Of a stretch of 37,571 nucleotides of DNA, positions 1 through 7,266 are shown one piece after another. The notes beneath the pieces were generated by a model. The model worked only from the letters and a program-made list of their open reading frames with translations, did no database searches and was not told the origin of the DNA. Positions within the stretch are counted from its first letter, which is position 1, and each line of letters opens with the position of its first letter. The DNA is from a virus, in the IMG/VR virus record IMGVR_UViG_3300042691_004233, positions 1-37,571 of that record, one strand, 5' to 3'. The position numbers and the translations under genes are program-made.

Positions 1-147
1 GACAAGTTCAGTCGCACCACCACCACTCATCAGCGCCTAGCGCAACCCAGAGCCGAGATCGACTGGATGAACACGGAAACAATCAAATCATTACTCGAAG
101 CACGTTCTATCAAGCAGTTCGTTATCAACCAACTTAACAGAGGCTAA
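1..147 (+). CDS. C-terminal end of an unidentified protein (partial)
   Basis: An open frame enters from the left edge and ends at TAA 145-147, leaving 48 codons. The fragment has a run of four threonines followed by His-Gln-Arg, and finishes with a lysine/asparagine-rich helix-like tail. It stops three bases before the MoxR-type ATPase start at 151, with AGAGG just before its stop that could serve as that gene's ribosome binding site, so the two are probably co-transcribed. Too little is present to name a family. The frame is open throughout and abuts the next gene, so I think it is real. Confidence 0.6.
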   Translation, partial: DKFSRTTTTHQRLAQPRAEIDWMNTETIKSLLEARSIKQFVINQLNRG

Positions 148-150
148 GCC

Positions 151-1134
151 ATGAAATACTCAGACATCAAGTTGTCGATCAAGTCGCAGTTCGCTACAAC
201 CAACGCAGTCGTACCCTACATCGAAGGCGCACCTGGTGGCGGTAAGTCAGCCCTGGCCAAAGAGATCGGCCGGGAACTCGGGTTCGAGCATGTGGAGATG
301 TTCTTTGCATCGCTTCGTGACCCGGTGGACTTGCTCGGCACACCCAACAACGACGGCGAAGTGACCACATGGAAGCCGCCCCAAGAGTTGCACAAGTTAT
401 CCACAGGGCGCAACCTACTCATCCTCGACGAACTGTCCGATGCAATTACGCCAATGCAGAACGCACTGTGCGGACTTATTCTTGAGCGCCGAAGCAACAA
501 CCTACGCTTATCCAACCAGACATACATCATCGCAACGGGCAACCGTACCAAGGACAAGTCAGGCGCTAACCGCATCGTCTCCAAACTACGTGGCAGGGTT
601 CGCACTTACGAGTACACCGAGAACATCGACGACTGGTCAGAGTGGGCGCTTGAGGCTGGTATCAACCCCGTACTGATTCAGTTCCTCCGCTTCCGACCCA
701 ATCTGCTATCTGACTTCGACCCCGATAAGATCTGCCCGACACCACGCAATTGGGAGCGAGTTAATCTCATCGACGACAACCTGCCCACCGATGTCTACTT
801 TGCAAACGTAGCAGGTGACGTAGGCGAAGGCGCAGCTGCCGAGTTCGTTGGGTTCAAGAAGATCTACCAGGGACTGCCCAACATCGACGCACTACTTCTC
901 AACCCTGCCAACGCAGAAGTACCCACAGACCCCGCAGTTCGCTACGCCTTGACTGGTGCATTGGCACATCGTGCAACCAAGGACAACTTCCACCGCATCG
1001 CAGAGTACATCGACCAGTTACCGCCAGAGTTCAACGTCATGTGCGTCCAAGATGCGATGAAACTTGCACCCGAGATCAAACCAACCAAGGCGTTCACCGC
1101 ATGGGCAATCAAGAACGCAAACGTCTTAATCTAG
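151..1134 (+). CDS. MoxR-type AAA+ ATPase
   Basis: This 327-residue protein has a Walker A motif (GAPGGGKSALA, Lys32), a Walker B motif (LLILDELSD, Asp93/Glu94) and a sensor 1 region with Asn131 (ATGNRTKDKSG). This is the layout of MoxR/AAA_5 ATPases (CbbQ, NorQ, RavA relatives), which remodel or insert cofactors into target proteins with a VWA-domain partner. A VWA protein lies four genes downstream at 2856-4013, which supports a MoxR-VWA pair. The length is typical. The start at 151 follows AGAGG with good spacing, and the stop overlaps the AGGAG that serves the next gene. The family assignment is secure; the substrate in phage infection is unknown and cannot be read from the sequence. Confidence 0.9.
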   Translation: MKYSDIKLSIKSQFATTNAVVPYIEGAPGGGKSALAKEIGRELGFEHVEMFFASLRDPVDLLGTPNNDGEVTTWKPPQELHKLSTGRNLLILDELSDAITPMQNALCGLILERRSNNLRLSNQTYIIATGNRTKDKSGANRIVSKLRGRVRTYEYTENIDDWSEWALEAGINPVLIQFLRFRPNLLSDFDPDKICPTPRNWERVNLIDDNLPTDVYFANVAGDVGEGAAAEFVGFKKIYQGLPNIDALLLNPANAEVPTDPAVRYALTGALAHRATKDNFHRIAEYIDQLPPEFNVMCVQDAMKLAPEIKPTKAFTAWAIKNANVLI

Positions 1135-1144
1135 GAGTTAGTAG

Positions 1145-1732
1145 ATGAAACCAACCAACGTACGAAGTAAATGGGAGGTGGCAGAGTATGCCGGCTTGCC
1201 CGGTGCCACAACGACAGTAGAGATCGACCTATCCTCACTCACACCACGGATGAGAACGAACGTAATAAATAAGATGGAAGCGTTCCTGTCTGGACAGGAA
1301 AAGAGTAGGGGCTGGTACTCCAAGAGCAACAAGTTGTTCCGGATAGCCAAGAAGTACTGCGGCATCCATGAGTTTCATGTATCCCCCTGGGGCATAGACA
1401 TACCAGACATTACTCCAGAGATATGGGACTTCGCTTATGGCATCTACTCTGCAGACACTTCAGTATTACTCATGTCTGACTCAGCATCACAACATCGTAA
1501 AGAAAGGAGGCGACTACAGTCGGTAGAAGTACGGTCGCAGTGCGGCGACCCTAACCGAAATACGTTTAAGGTAGGCCTCGACAGAGGCGAAGACTTTGAA
1601 GAGCCACTAGCGGAACTACGAAGTATGGTTGTAACGCATTACAAAAAGCAGGAAACAGAGAAGTTCGAGAAGTTGCAACAACTGATTTATTACGGCGGTA
1701 CGATCCAACTCCAACTAACCAGAGGGAACTGA
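1145..1732 (+). CDS. Hypothetical protein between ATPase and VWA partner
   Basis: A 195-residue protein I do not recognise. It starts at ATG 1145 behind AGGAG (overlapping the ATPase stop) with 7-base spacing, and ends four bases before the next start. It is hydrophilic and mixed alpha/beta by eye, with an Arg/Lys-rich stretch around residues 120-128 (HRKERRRLQ) and a helical C-terminal part. No signal peptide, membrane segment or known motif is visible. Its position inside the MoxR-VWA cluster suggests it works with that module, possibly as substrate or adaptor, but this is inference only. Confidence 0.8.
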   Translation: MKPTNVRSKWEVAEYAGLPGATTTVEIDLSSLTPRMRTNVINKMEAFLSGQEKSRGWYSKSNKLFRIAKKYCGIHEFHVSPWGIDIPDITPEIWDFAYGIYSADTSVLLMSDSASQHRKERRRLQSVEVRSQCGDPNRNTFKVGLDRGEDFEEPLAELRSMVVTHYKKQETEKFEKLQQLIYYGGTIQLQLTRGN

Positions 1733-1736
1733 AATC

Positions 1737-2621
1737 ATGCAAGTGACCACACTATCTGAGAAGGCCATGCTCGTGAAACTTACCACGAGGCGTGCCAACC
1801 TGAGCCGACGCGATGCAGATGCAGAGGCAATCATCCAACAACAACTCGACGACGCTAGCCTGGTCGTGCTATCCAGACTGTTCCGTGATAACAACAACCC
1901 CGTCAAGAAGGTTCTGTCTGCCCTCGACGAGGCCTATGCCTACCACAGGAACCACACGCTACCGTACACCGACAAGGGGCCACGCATCCTGCCCAACGCT
2001 CTGTACATGGACTACACCACAGACATGCGAGACAAGAGGACAAACCTCGATCAGCTCCGGGCTCAAGTTCTACCCAACTACGACAAGTATGTTCAGCTTG
2101 ATATCCAGTCCCGCAGTGCCATAGCAATCGCTCAAGGTAAGACACCCCGAGCCAAGATCGAGGACTACCCCACGGCAGAAGAGTTCGATGCTCGTGTCGG
2201 GTTCGAGTTACGGTTCATGCCCCTACCAGATCGCAAGCACTTCTTGTTCGACCTGTCAGATGAAGATGTGCAGAACTTTACCCAGGCCATGCACGATGCA
2301 GAAGTAGCGGCCAAGAACGACGCAGTGACTCGCATGATCAGACCACTGAAGCACCTAGTGGAGAAGCTCGACAAACCCATCGGCACGGATGGTTCGATAT
2401 TCCGTGACTCAGCCATAGAGAACGTTATCGAAGGCGTAGAGTTGGCTAAGAAACTCTTAATTGATCCACCCAAAGAAATGCTCGACACTATCGATGATCT
2501 GACCCAGACAGTGAGTAAGTACCACAGCGCATGGTTGCGTGAGTCACCCATCGTTCGAGAGCAAGCAGCTAAGAAGTTAGACGATATCGCCCGGCAGATG
2601 GGCGCCTTCATGGGAGTGTAA
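1737..2621 (+). CDS. Hypothetical helical protein in MoxR-VWA cluster
   Basis: This 294-residue protein is largely alpha-helical by composition, rich in Asp, Glu, Lys, Arg and Ala, with heptad-like stretches around residues 20-70 and 175-290. No catalytic motif, membrane segment or zinc site is evident. It begins four bases after the preceding stop and ends just before the small membrane protein at 2624, so it is part of one operon with the ATPase (151) and the VWA protein (2856). I do not recognise a family. A structural or adaptor role for the ATPase-VWA pair is possible but unsupported by any motif. Confidence 0.8.
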   Translation: MQVTTLSEKAMLVKLTTRRANLSRRDADAEAIIQQQLDDASLVVLSRLFRDNNNPVKKVLSALDEAYAYHRNHTLPYTDKGPRILPNALYMDYTTDMRDKRTNLDQLRAQVLPNYDKYVQLDIQSRSAIAIAQGKTPRAKIEDYPTAEEFDARVGFELRFMPLPDRKHFLFDLSDEDVQNFTQAMHDAEVAAKNDAVTRMIRPLKHLVEKLDKPIGTDGSIFRDSAIENVIEGVELAKKLLIDPPKEMLDTIDDLTQTVSKYHSAWLRESPIVREQAAKKLDDIARQMGAFMGV

Positions 2622-2623
2622 AT

Positions 2624-2854
2624 ATGTTTTCAATGGCAGAGATGTTCCTGTTGGCGTGGTGCCTTGTGTCTACAACCTACGCAGTTCTAGTCAGTAGTAG
2701 ATACAAGCGACAGTTGCACCACATGTTGTTATCAGATGAGATGCTCATCGGGCTATTCGAAGGGCATGTAGTTATGCAGAAGCTGCCCAGGGGCGGTGCC
2801 AAGTTCATCAACAAAGAAACCCAAGCAACAGTATCTTTCGAACCACGGAGGTAG
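2624..2854 (+). CDS. Small single-pass membrane protein
   Basis: A 76-residue protein with one hydrophobic segment at about residues 5-24, followed by Ser-Arg-Tyr-Lys-Arg and a hydrophilic C-terminal part. By the positive-inside rule the N-terminus probably faces out. ATG 2624 sits behind GGGAG from the end of the preceding gene; a second ATG at 2633 is also possible. The stop is one base before the VWA-protein start at 2856. Function unknown; it might anchor the neighbouring ATPase/VWA module at the membrane, which is a guess from position. Confidence 0.7.
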   Translation: MFSMAEMFLLAWCLVSTTYAVLVSSRYKRQLHHMLLSDEMLIGLFEGHVVMQKLPRGGAKFINKETQATVSFEPRR

Positions 2855-2855
2855 T

Positions 2856-4013
2856 ATGCGTAAGCAAGTAACCAAACTAGACAAAGCCAAAGCTCAGATC
2901 GTCCTTGATCAACCATTCTTCAGTTCTATTTTGCTCAAGCGTGAGTTGACAGAAGATAAGAGCATACCGACACTTTGTGTCAACGCTCGGGGTGATATTA
3001 GGTATAACCCTGACTTCATCGAATCGCTGACTGTTCCTCAGATAGTATGGGCTCTGTGCCATGAGGTCGGTCACGTTATCGGTCAACATGCACTACGTCG
3101 TGGTAGTCGTAACCCTCGCAAGTGGAACTATGCAGGTGATGCTTGGATCAACGACATGCTCAACGATGCTGGAATCGGAGAGTCGATACCACATACAGTC
3201 GATATGCCTGGTAGCAAAGATAAAACAACGGAGACAATCTATGATGAACTTCCTGATAGCGACGACGGTGGCGGTGGGGGTAGTGGTGGGGGTAGTGGTA
3301 GGCCTGGTCAAGACGATGCTTTTGATAACGGTCTAGGCGATGACATCAGCTACGAGGATCTGACTGAGAGCCAGAAGCAGGAGATCGAGGCCGAGATCAA
3401 AGTAGACATCGCTCAAGCAGCACAGGCTGCCAAGATGCGCGGTAAGCTGCCCGGTAAGTTGGCACAGATTGTGTCGGATATTATCAACGTCAAGACGCCG
3501 TGGTATGAGATCCTCGAACGATACATGGTCGGCCTGACCAAGCAGGACTACTCGTGGAAGCGGCCTAACCGTAGGTTCATCGGCATGGGTCACTATCTGC
3601 CATCAGTCGGTACGACGCCAAGCATGGGCGAGGTTGTTGTACAAGTCGACATCTCCGGCTCGATCACACCAGCTGAGACGGCGCATTACAACGGCCATAT
3701 CAGACGCATCATGCAGCAGTGTAGGCCAGAGAAAGTCCACGTCCTCTACACCGACAGCCAAGTACAGAAGCACGAAGTATTTGAGCAAGGCGAGGAAGTT
3801 GAGATCAAACATCAGTCTGGTGGTGGCACACAGATGGAAGCAGGCTTCAAGTATCTGGCAGAGCAGGGCATCGACCCCGACGTAGTAGTTACTCTGACCG
3901 ACGGTTACGACAGTTACAGTCAAGCGCCTGACTTCCCGACGGTATGGTGTGTAAGCAGTGACCGAGTGCCGCCGTACGGTGAGACAGTTCACTTCGAGTT
4001 GGAGGCAGCATGA
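2856..4013 (+). CDS. VWA-domain protein with HExxH metallopeptidase-like N-terminus (DUF2201 type)
   Basis: This 385-residue protein has two modules. The N-terminal one has a HEVGHVIGQH zinc motif (His69, Glu70, His73, with His77 following) and a downstream Ala-Gly-Asp-Ala-Trp-Ile-Asn segment, as in putative metallopeptidase domains of the DUF2201_N family. A Gly/Ser/Asp linker at about residues 137-155 leads to a von Willebrand A-like domain with the MIDAS pattern DxSxS (Asp265, Ser267, Ser269), a GGGT loop and TDG (Asp349). ATG 2856 follows GGAGGTAG at ideal spacing and the preceding gene stops at 2854; an in-frame upstream start at 2796 would overlap that gene by 59 bases, so I reject it. 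VWA proteins of this sort partner with MoxR ATPases such as the one at 151. Whether the metal site is catalytic is unknown. Confidence 0.88.
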   Translation: MRKQVTKLDKAKAQIVLDQPFFSSILLKRELTEDKSIPTLCVNARGDIRYNPDFIESLTVPQIVWALCHEVGHVIGQHALRRGSRNPRKWNYAGDAWINDMLNDAGIGESIPHTVDMPGSKDKTTETIYDELPDSDDGGGGGSGGGSGRPGQDDAFDNGLGDDISYEDLTESQKQEIEAEIKVDIAQAAQAAKMRGKLPGKLAQIVSDIINVKTPWYEILERYMVGLTKQDYSWKRPNRRFIGMGHYLPSVGTTPSMGEVVVQVDISGSITPAETAHYNGHIRRIMQQCRPEKVHVLYTDSQVQKHEVFEQGEEVEIKHQSGGGTQMEAGFKYLAEQGIDPDVVVTLTDGYDSYSQAPDFPTVWCVSSDRVPPYGETVHFELEAA

Positions 4014-4252
4014 GTCGATTGGCAGATCAGGTAGCAGAACTTGAAGAGCAGCTAGAGGACGCAGTAACGCAGAACAGAGATCTTATCCAGGAGAACTCTG
4101 TGCAAGCTGACACAATCAACACCCTCACTGCAAGCATCAACGGAGCGACTCGGGAGATCGATGAGTTGTACGAGCGGCTGCAGTACTACGAGCAGTTGCA
4201 CCCTGAGTTGCGCACCACTTGGAAGGTTAAGCAGAGAATGGAGGACACTTGA
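4010..4252 (+). CDS. Small coiled-coil protein
   Basis: An 80-residue protein starting in an ATGA overlap with the VWA gene. Residues 1-60 form an obvious heptad pattern rich in Leu, Glu, Gln and Asn, so a coiled coil is likely. There is no other motif. Tight coupling to the VWA gene suggests coordinated translation. It resembles the short structural helical proteins common in phage early operons, and I cannot assign a function. Confidence 0.75.
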   Translation: MSRLADQVAELEEQLEDAVTQNRDLIQENSVQADTINTLTASINGATREIDELYERLQYYEQLHPELRTTWKVKQRMEDT

Positions 4253-4512
4253 GCATAACCATGCACTATGTAGGTGACGCACATTATTGGGCGTTAGATG
4301 AGCAGTTCAAGGTTGCCTCACTACGAGAAGTTGTCGATCGTCACGAAGAAAACAGAACAGTAGGTGGTGTGAGGTTTATATGTAACAAGTATTTTTGCTA
4401 CATCAACAAACCAAAGAAGCACAGTGTGCAGTTCATGTATGAAATAGATTCATTAGAAGCAGGTATGGAGTGGGTAGTATCTCAACTTGTAGTTCAAAAA
4501 TTAACCAACTGA
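4249..4512 (+). CDS. Hypothetical small protein, probable TTG start
   Basis: An 87-residue frame whose TTG start at 4249 overlaps the previous stop and lies five bases after ATGGAGG, a good Shine-Dalgarno. An ATG at 4261 would give an 83-residue product. The protein is mixed alpha/beta, with aromatic-rich beta-like stretches around residues 40-55 (FICNKYFCYINK), and no recognisable motif. Its content of Val, Tyr and Phe differs from the helical neighbours. It ends 11 bases before the next start. Function unknown. Confidence 0.65.
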   Translation: MSITMHYVGDAHYWALDEQFKVASLREVVDRHEENRTVGGVRFICNKYFCYINKPKKHSVQFMYEIDSLEAGMEWVVSQLVVQKLTN

Positions 4513-4523
4513 AAGGAAATACC

Positions 4524-5207
4524 ATGGCATACGTAGCTATTAGTCGCGGCCTTATGACTGACGTCAACAACAAAATCCGCGAGATGAAGCATGCAGAAGA
4601 AAGGTCTTTGTCCGAGAATCCAGTCGAGGTGTATGGCAGAACAGCAACAGCCAAACCACTTGAGTCCTGGCTCGAAGCAGCAATCTGGGAAAACTCGTTA
4701 CACCTCAAGCCTCTGTTGCCCCCCACTTGGATCGCTAAGCTGGAAAAGTTTGATCTGGTGATACGTGTACAGAAAGAAGACGGTAGCACTACAGGAGTTG
4801 GTAGTTATCGGTTCGTAGCTAAAGGCACTGTGTATGAGATGCCTCCTCAGTATCGCAACAGCTACACTCCAGACATCGCCGTGCTAGTGACACCTGAGAT
4901 GGCTGCTACGAATCCGTTCTTCAAAGACTGCTTTGACTATGCAGTCAAGCGTAAGGAAATCGAGAAACGGTGGGATGGCGTTAAAACTGGAGTCGTTGAT
5001 TTCCTTAACAAGTGCAAGTCGCTGAATCAGGCGATCAAGTTGTGGCCGGGCATTGCACACTACATCCCGAAAGAGTATGTCGAGCGGGTAGAGGAGAAGG
5101 TAGAGCGCAAGGCTCGTGAAGCGGAAGCGCAAGATAGTCTAAAATCTATCGACACTGATGCGATCGAAGCAGCAGCTGTCATTGCTAGACTTTCCACCCA
5201 ATCATAG
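4524..5207 (+). CDS. Hypothetical phage protein, 227 residues
   Basis: ATG 4524 follows GAAAGGAA at good spacing. A further-upstream in-frame start at 4470 would read through the previous gene and gives an unlikely N-terminus, so I use 4524. The protein begins MAYVAISRGLM, has a central beta-like segment and a highly charged Glu/Lys/Arg helix at about residues 150-215 (coiled-coil-like) with a C-terminal Ala-rich helix. No enzymatic motif is visible. It ends nine bases before the next gene. I do not recognise the family. Confidence 0.78.
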   Translation: MAYVAISRGLMTDVNNKIREMKHAEERSLSENPVEVYGRTATAKPLESWLEAAIWENSLHLKPLLPPTWIAKLEKFDLVIRVQKEDGSTTGVGSYRFVAKGTVYEMPPQYRNSYTPDIAVLVTPEMAATNPFFKDCFDYAVKRKEIEKRWDGVKTGVVDFLNKCKSLNQAIKLWPGIAHYIPKEYVERVEEKVERKAREAEAQDSLKSIDTDAIEAAAVIARLSTQS

Positions 5208-5215
5208 GAGGTAGT

Positions 5216-5410
5216 ATGAAAGACCCAGGTCATTCCGTAGTCGAGATCAACAACATGTCACGCAAGCTGACAGCACTCACTGCGGTGTCTATCAATCCAG
5301 ATCTAGAGCAGATCACGCTTCTTGCCACTGAGATACGAGAGCATGCGCAGTTCGTTCGAATGTGGGCTTTCGAGAAGCTGAAAGAAGTTAAACCCCATGA
5401 GCGTACGTGA
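5216..5410 (+). CDS. Small hypothetical helical protein
   Basis: A 64-residue protein with an excellent ribosome binding site (AGGAGGTAGT before ATG 5216). It is helical by composition with no Cys cluster or membrane segment. Its last 14 bases overlap the start of the winged-helix gene at 5397, so the two are translationally coupled. Function unknown. Confidence 0.65.
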   Translation: MKDPGHSVVEINNMSRKLTALTAVSINPDLEQITLLATEIREHAQFVRMWAFEKLKEVKPHERT

Positions 5411-5741
5411 CGGGATACTGTCCTGGATTAAAACAAGGAAATCGCCGGTGACAGCGGCGATGATCGCTAAACGACTAGGTTGTTCTGAGAGCACAGCTTC
5501 AGAAGCTATACGCCAGTTGTTAAAGACTGGTCAGGCAAAAGAAACGTACGTAGCCTCAGGCAACCATTACATTAGGGGCATATTAGAAAATGGTAAATAT
5601 CAAAGAGCTAGCCAAGATGCGGGGGGTGAGCGAGAAAGTAGCGCGCAGGTGGATCGACGAGCAGATAGTCAAGGGCTTGTGGGTGAGGGAGAAAGAAAGA
5701 GACGGAAAATTCTTGTACTACCAGAGGGACAAACTTCCTAA
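5397..5741 (+). CDS. Winged helix-turn-helix DNA-binding protein with a tail overlapping the next gene
   Basis: This 114-residue frame has a clear winged-helix core in its first ~62 residues: a helix-turn-helix around residues 18-45 (AAMIAKRLGCSESTASEAIR) followed by a short wing (ETYVASGNHYIRG). After codon ~64 it runs for 150 bases over the separate HTH gene that starts at 5590 in the +1 frame, and its composition there becomes Arg/Glu/Gly/Ser-rich and looks like the out-of-frame reading of that gene. The real functional part is probably residues 1-64, with either a random tail to TGA 5741 or a frameshift into 5590. Likely a transcriptional regulator. Confidence 0.6.
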   Translation: MSVRDGILSWIKTRKSPVTAAMIAKRLGCSESTASEAIRQLLKTGQAKETYVASGNHYIRGILENGKYQRASQDAGGERESSAQVDRRADSQGLVGEGERKRRKILVLPEGQTS

Positions 5742-5910
5742 CTTCAAGTGGCACGACCCATTCAATAAAGCAAAGCCAGGACGTGTCTACATTGCGTGGC
5801 ACGAGTTGTTCGAAGATGCTGAAGTCGAGGTGAATTGGAATGACCCGTTCAACAAAGCAAATAAGATGGCACGATCCATTCCGGAGATGCAAACGGAGGA
5901 TGCCACCTAA
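5590..5910 (+). CDS. HTH protein with W(H/N)DPFNKA repeats
   Basis: A 106-residue protein beginning with a MerR/excisionase-like helix-turn-helix (KELAKMRGVSEKVARRWIDE) and a short beta wing. It is followed by two copies of a short motif, WHDPFNKAKP at residues 54-63 and WNDPFNKANK at residues 83-92. A third copy (WHDPFRRCKR) continues in the +1 frame from nucleotide 5867 inside the next gene. It overlaps the winged-helix frame at 5397 by 152 bases and the LuxR-like frame at 5840 by 71 bases. The start has no strong ribosome binding site, so coupling or frameshifting from 5397 is possible. Likely a DNA-binding regulator; target unknown. Confidence 0.62.
   Translation: MVNIKELAKMRGVSEKVARRWIDEQIVKGLWVREKERDGKFLYYQRDKLPNFKWHDPFNKAKPGRVYIAWHELFEDAEVEVNWNDPFNKANKMARSIPEMQTEDAT
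5749..5881 (+). repeat. Three W-x-D-P-F coding repeats, third in a shifted frame
   Basis: Three similar units start at 5749, 5836 and 5867, each TGG-(CAC/AAT)-GA(C/T)-CC(A/G)-TTC. The first two are in the frame of the gene at 5590. The third, 31 bases after the second, is in the +1 frame of the gene at 5840. Conservation at protein level across the frame change suggests the segments were once, or still are, expressed as one polypeptide. Confidence 0.6.
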
Positions 5911-6109
5911 CCCGAGGGCTGGTAAGAAGTGGCCCATGATGCCGAGGCAGAAGACGATCCTGGAGTTATACAAAGACGGATTCACTTCTGCACGCATCGC
6001 TGAGAAGTTGGGCATCAAACGCAGTACGCTGTACACGCACCTCAAGCGCATTTACTACAAGCTGGAGGTTCACAACATAAAAGATGCAATCGAAAGGGGA
6101 TTGAGATGA
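5840..6109 (+). CDS. LuxR/GerE-type helix-turn-helix protein
   Basis: An 89-residue frame whose second half is a LuxR-like HTH (residues ~35-85: ILELYKDGFTSARIAEKLG, then RSTLYTHLKRIYYKL). The N-terminal 20 residues contain the third WHDPF repeat, shared with the gene at 5590 in another frame. ATG 5840 lies eight bases after GAGGTG. ATG 5900 (directly behind GGAGG) and ATG 5936 are alternatives that would leave just the HTH. It ends in an ATGA overlap with the next gene. Probably a small transcriptional regulator, or the C-terminal half of a frameshift product. Confidence 0.65.
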   Translation: MTRSTKQIRWHDPFRRCKRRMPPNPRAGKKWPMMPRQKTILELYKDGFTSARIAEKLGIKRSTLYTHLKRIYYKLEVHNIKDAIERGLR

Positions 6110-6372
6110 AATTCAGAAAGAAACCTGTGGTCATCGAGGCTACGCAGTGGTTTATGGATGGAGACCATCCAGCAGTTGAAGTGCAAGACAGGTACACCCA
6201 TCCCCCCAACGCACCCGGGATCTTTTTTGTACATAAGGTTCCTATCATTAAAACACTTGAAGGGGAAATGGAAGTCACCCCGGGCGACTGGATCATCACT
6301 GGCATAAAAGGCGAGCACTACCCATGCAAGCCAGCCATATTTGAAGCCACATACGAAAGGGTTGAACAATGA
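6106..6372 (+). CDS. Conserved small phage protein with PGDWI motif
   Basis: An 88-residue protein in an ATGA overlap with the HTH gene. It has the pattern KPVVIEATQW at the N-terminus and TPGDWIITGIKGEHYPC then FEATYE at the C-terminus. I recognise this as a family widespread in phages and prophages (PGDYG-like proteins in my memory), predicted to be a small beta-rich fold. No biochemical role is established that I know of. It overlaps the next gene by four bases. Identity as a conserved phage family is fairly sure; function is not. Confidence 0.8.
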   Translation: MKFRKKPVVIEATQWFMDGDHPAVEVQDRYTHPPNAPGIFFVHKVPIIKTLEGEMEVTPGDWIITGIKGEHYPCKPAIFEATYERVEQ

Positions 6373-6755
6373 AAAAAATTAACTGGTTGCCGAGGTACAT
6401 AAGTCCACCTGCGCCCTACTTATGTCTGTGTCTGTCAGAGGACGAGTACCTCATAGCGTTCAAGCATATGGATGTTAAGCCCAGGGACGAGTGGATACGA
6501 ACACCGCAAGCTGATGCAACGACCCACTTCTTGCGCAACAGGAAAGGCGAGCTTTGTGTAGTTGTTTGCTTGGCTGGGTACGAGCGTCGTACACCGATAG
6601 AAGTTACTGGTCTACTGATTCACGAAGCTGTCCACATCTGGCAGGAATGGTGCGCGTTTTACGGAGAGACACACCCAGGCTCCGAGCAAGAGGCATATGC
6701 AGTACAACAATTAACGCAGACATTGATGGAAGAATTTGTTAGGAGGCAGTCATGA
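6369..6755 (+). CDS. Small HExxH metallopeptidase-like protein
   Basis: A 128-residue protein with LIHEAVHIWQ (His85, Glu86, His89), followed about 20 residues later by SEQEAYAVQ, whose Glu residues could be the third zinc ligand, as in gluzincin-type minimal proteases. The N-terminal half is beta-like with several Cys/Leu-rich residues, but there is no signal peptide. The start is in an ATGA overlap and the stop overlaps the next start. It may be a genuine protease or a degenerate zinc-binding protein. It is distinct from the HExxH/VWA protein at 2856. Confidence 0.75.
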   Translation: MKKINWLPRYISPPAPYLCLCLSEDEYLIAFKHMDVKPRDEWIRTPQADATTHFLRNRKGELCVVVCLAGYERRTPIEVTGLLIHEAVHIWQEWCAFYGETHPGSEQEAYAVQQLTQTLMEEFVRRQS

Positions 6756-6955
6756 ACGTGTTCAAACTAATCGAAGACAACAAGTTGCAGTTGCATGGTG
6801 ACATTGAGTACTTTGCTCATTTGGTGGCTGAAGCAGAGCGTGAGGCGTGTGCGAAGGTGTGTGAGGGCATGATTGTATCAATGGATATTGGAAGCGAATT
6901 TTCATGGGCGTCTCAATCATGCGCCACCGCAATACGAGCAAGGGGTGAGAAATGA
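6752..6955 (+). CDS. Small conserved phage protein (EREACAKVCE type)
   Basis: A 67-residue helical protein preceded by AGGAGG with good spacing. It contains EAEREACAKVCE and ends with CATAIRARGEK, a pattern seen in many small early phage proteins of unknown function. Three cysteines are spaced through the protein, which might indicate metal binding, but no standard zinc ribbon is present. It overlaps both neighbours by four bases. Confidence 0.72.
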   Translation: MNVFKLIEDNKLQLHGDIEYFAHLVAEAEREACAKVCEGMIVSMDIGSEFSWASQSCATAIRARGEK

Positions 6956-7164
6956 CTGACCAGGAGCTTGAAGCCCTAGCGAAGCAGGCAGGCTTTTCCG
7001 TCGTGCGTGTGGTCTGGAAGTCGCACAAGATCCACGTGAACACACTGCAGCCAGCAAACTACAAAGAGCTAAAAGCATTCTATGACCTCGCCTATGAGCA
7101 AGGAAAGTTGCAAGGAAGGAGAGAAATGGAGTTAGAATACATACAGACGTCCAGCGGGAGGTGA
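6952..7164 (+). CDS. Small hypothetical phage protein
   Basis: A 70-residue protein coupled to the previous gene by an ATGA overlap. It is hydrophilic with a central beta-like stretch (VVRVVWKSHKIHV) and a charged C-terminal helix. No motif is recognised. After its TGA at 7162-7164 there is a gap of about 100 bases with no convincing gene before 7267. Confidence 0.65.
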   Translation: MTDQELEALAKQAGFSVVRVVWKSHKIHVNTLQPANYKELKAFYDLAYEQGKLQGRREMELEYIQTSSGR

Positions 7165-7266
7165 CGTGCTCGACATGACAAACAACACCCGCAGTGGGGG
7201 CGGTTCTACACCAGTCGTACGTGGCTCCTCGCCGTGACCCCACACCATAACTAAAAGGAGATGACA

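Noticed and set aside
7166-7237. Possible 23-codon GTG-start micro-gene (GTG 7166, TGA 7235) behind GGGAGG
   Set aside because: Low-complexity Gly/Ser/Thr product and no overlap with the next gene; kept as noncoding gap. GTGGGG at 7194 and CCCCAC at 7238 form only a weak, long-looped hairpin.
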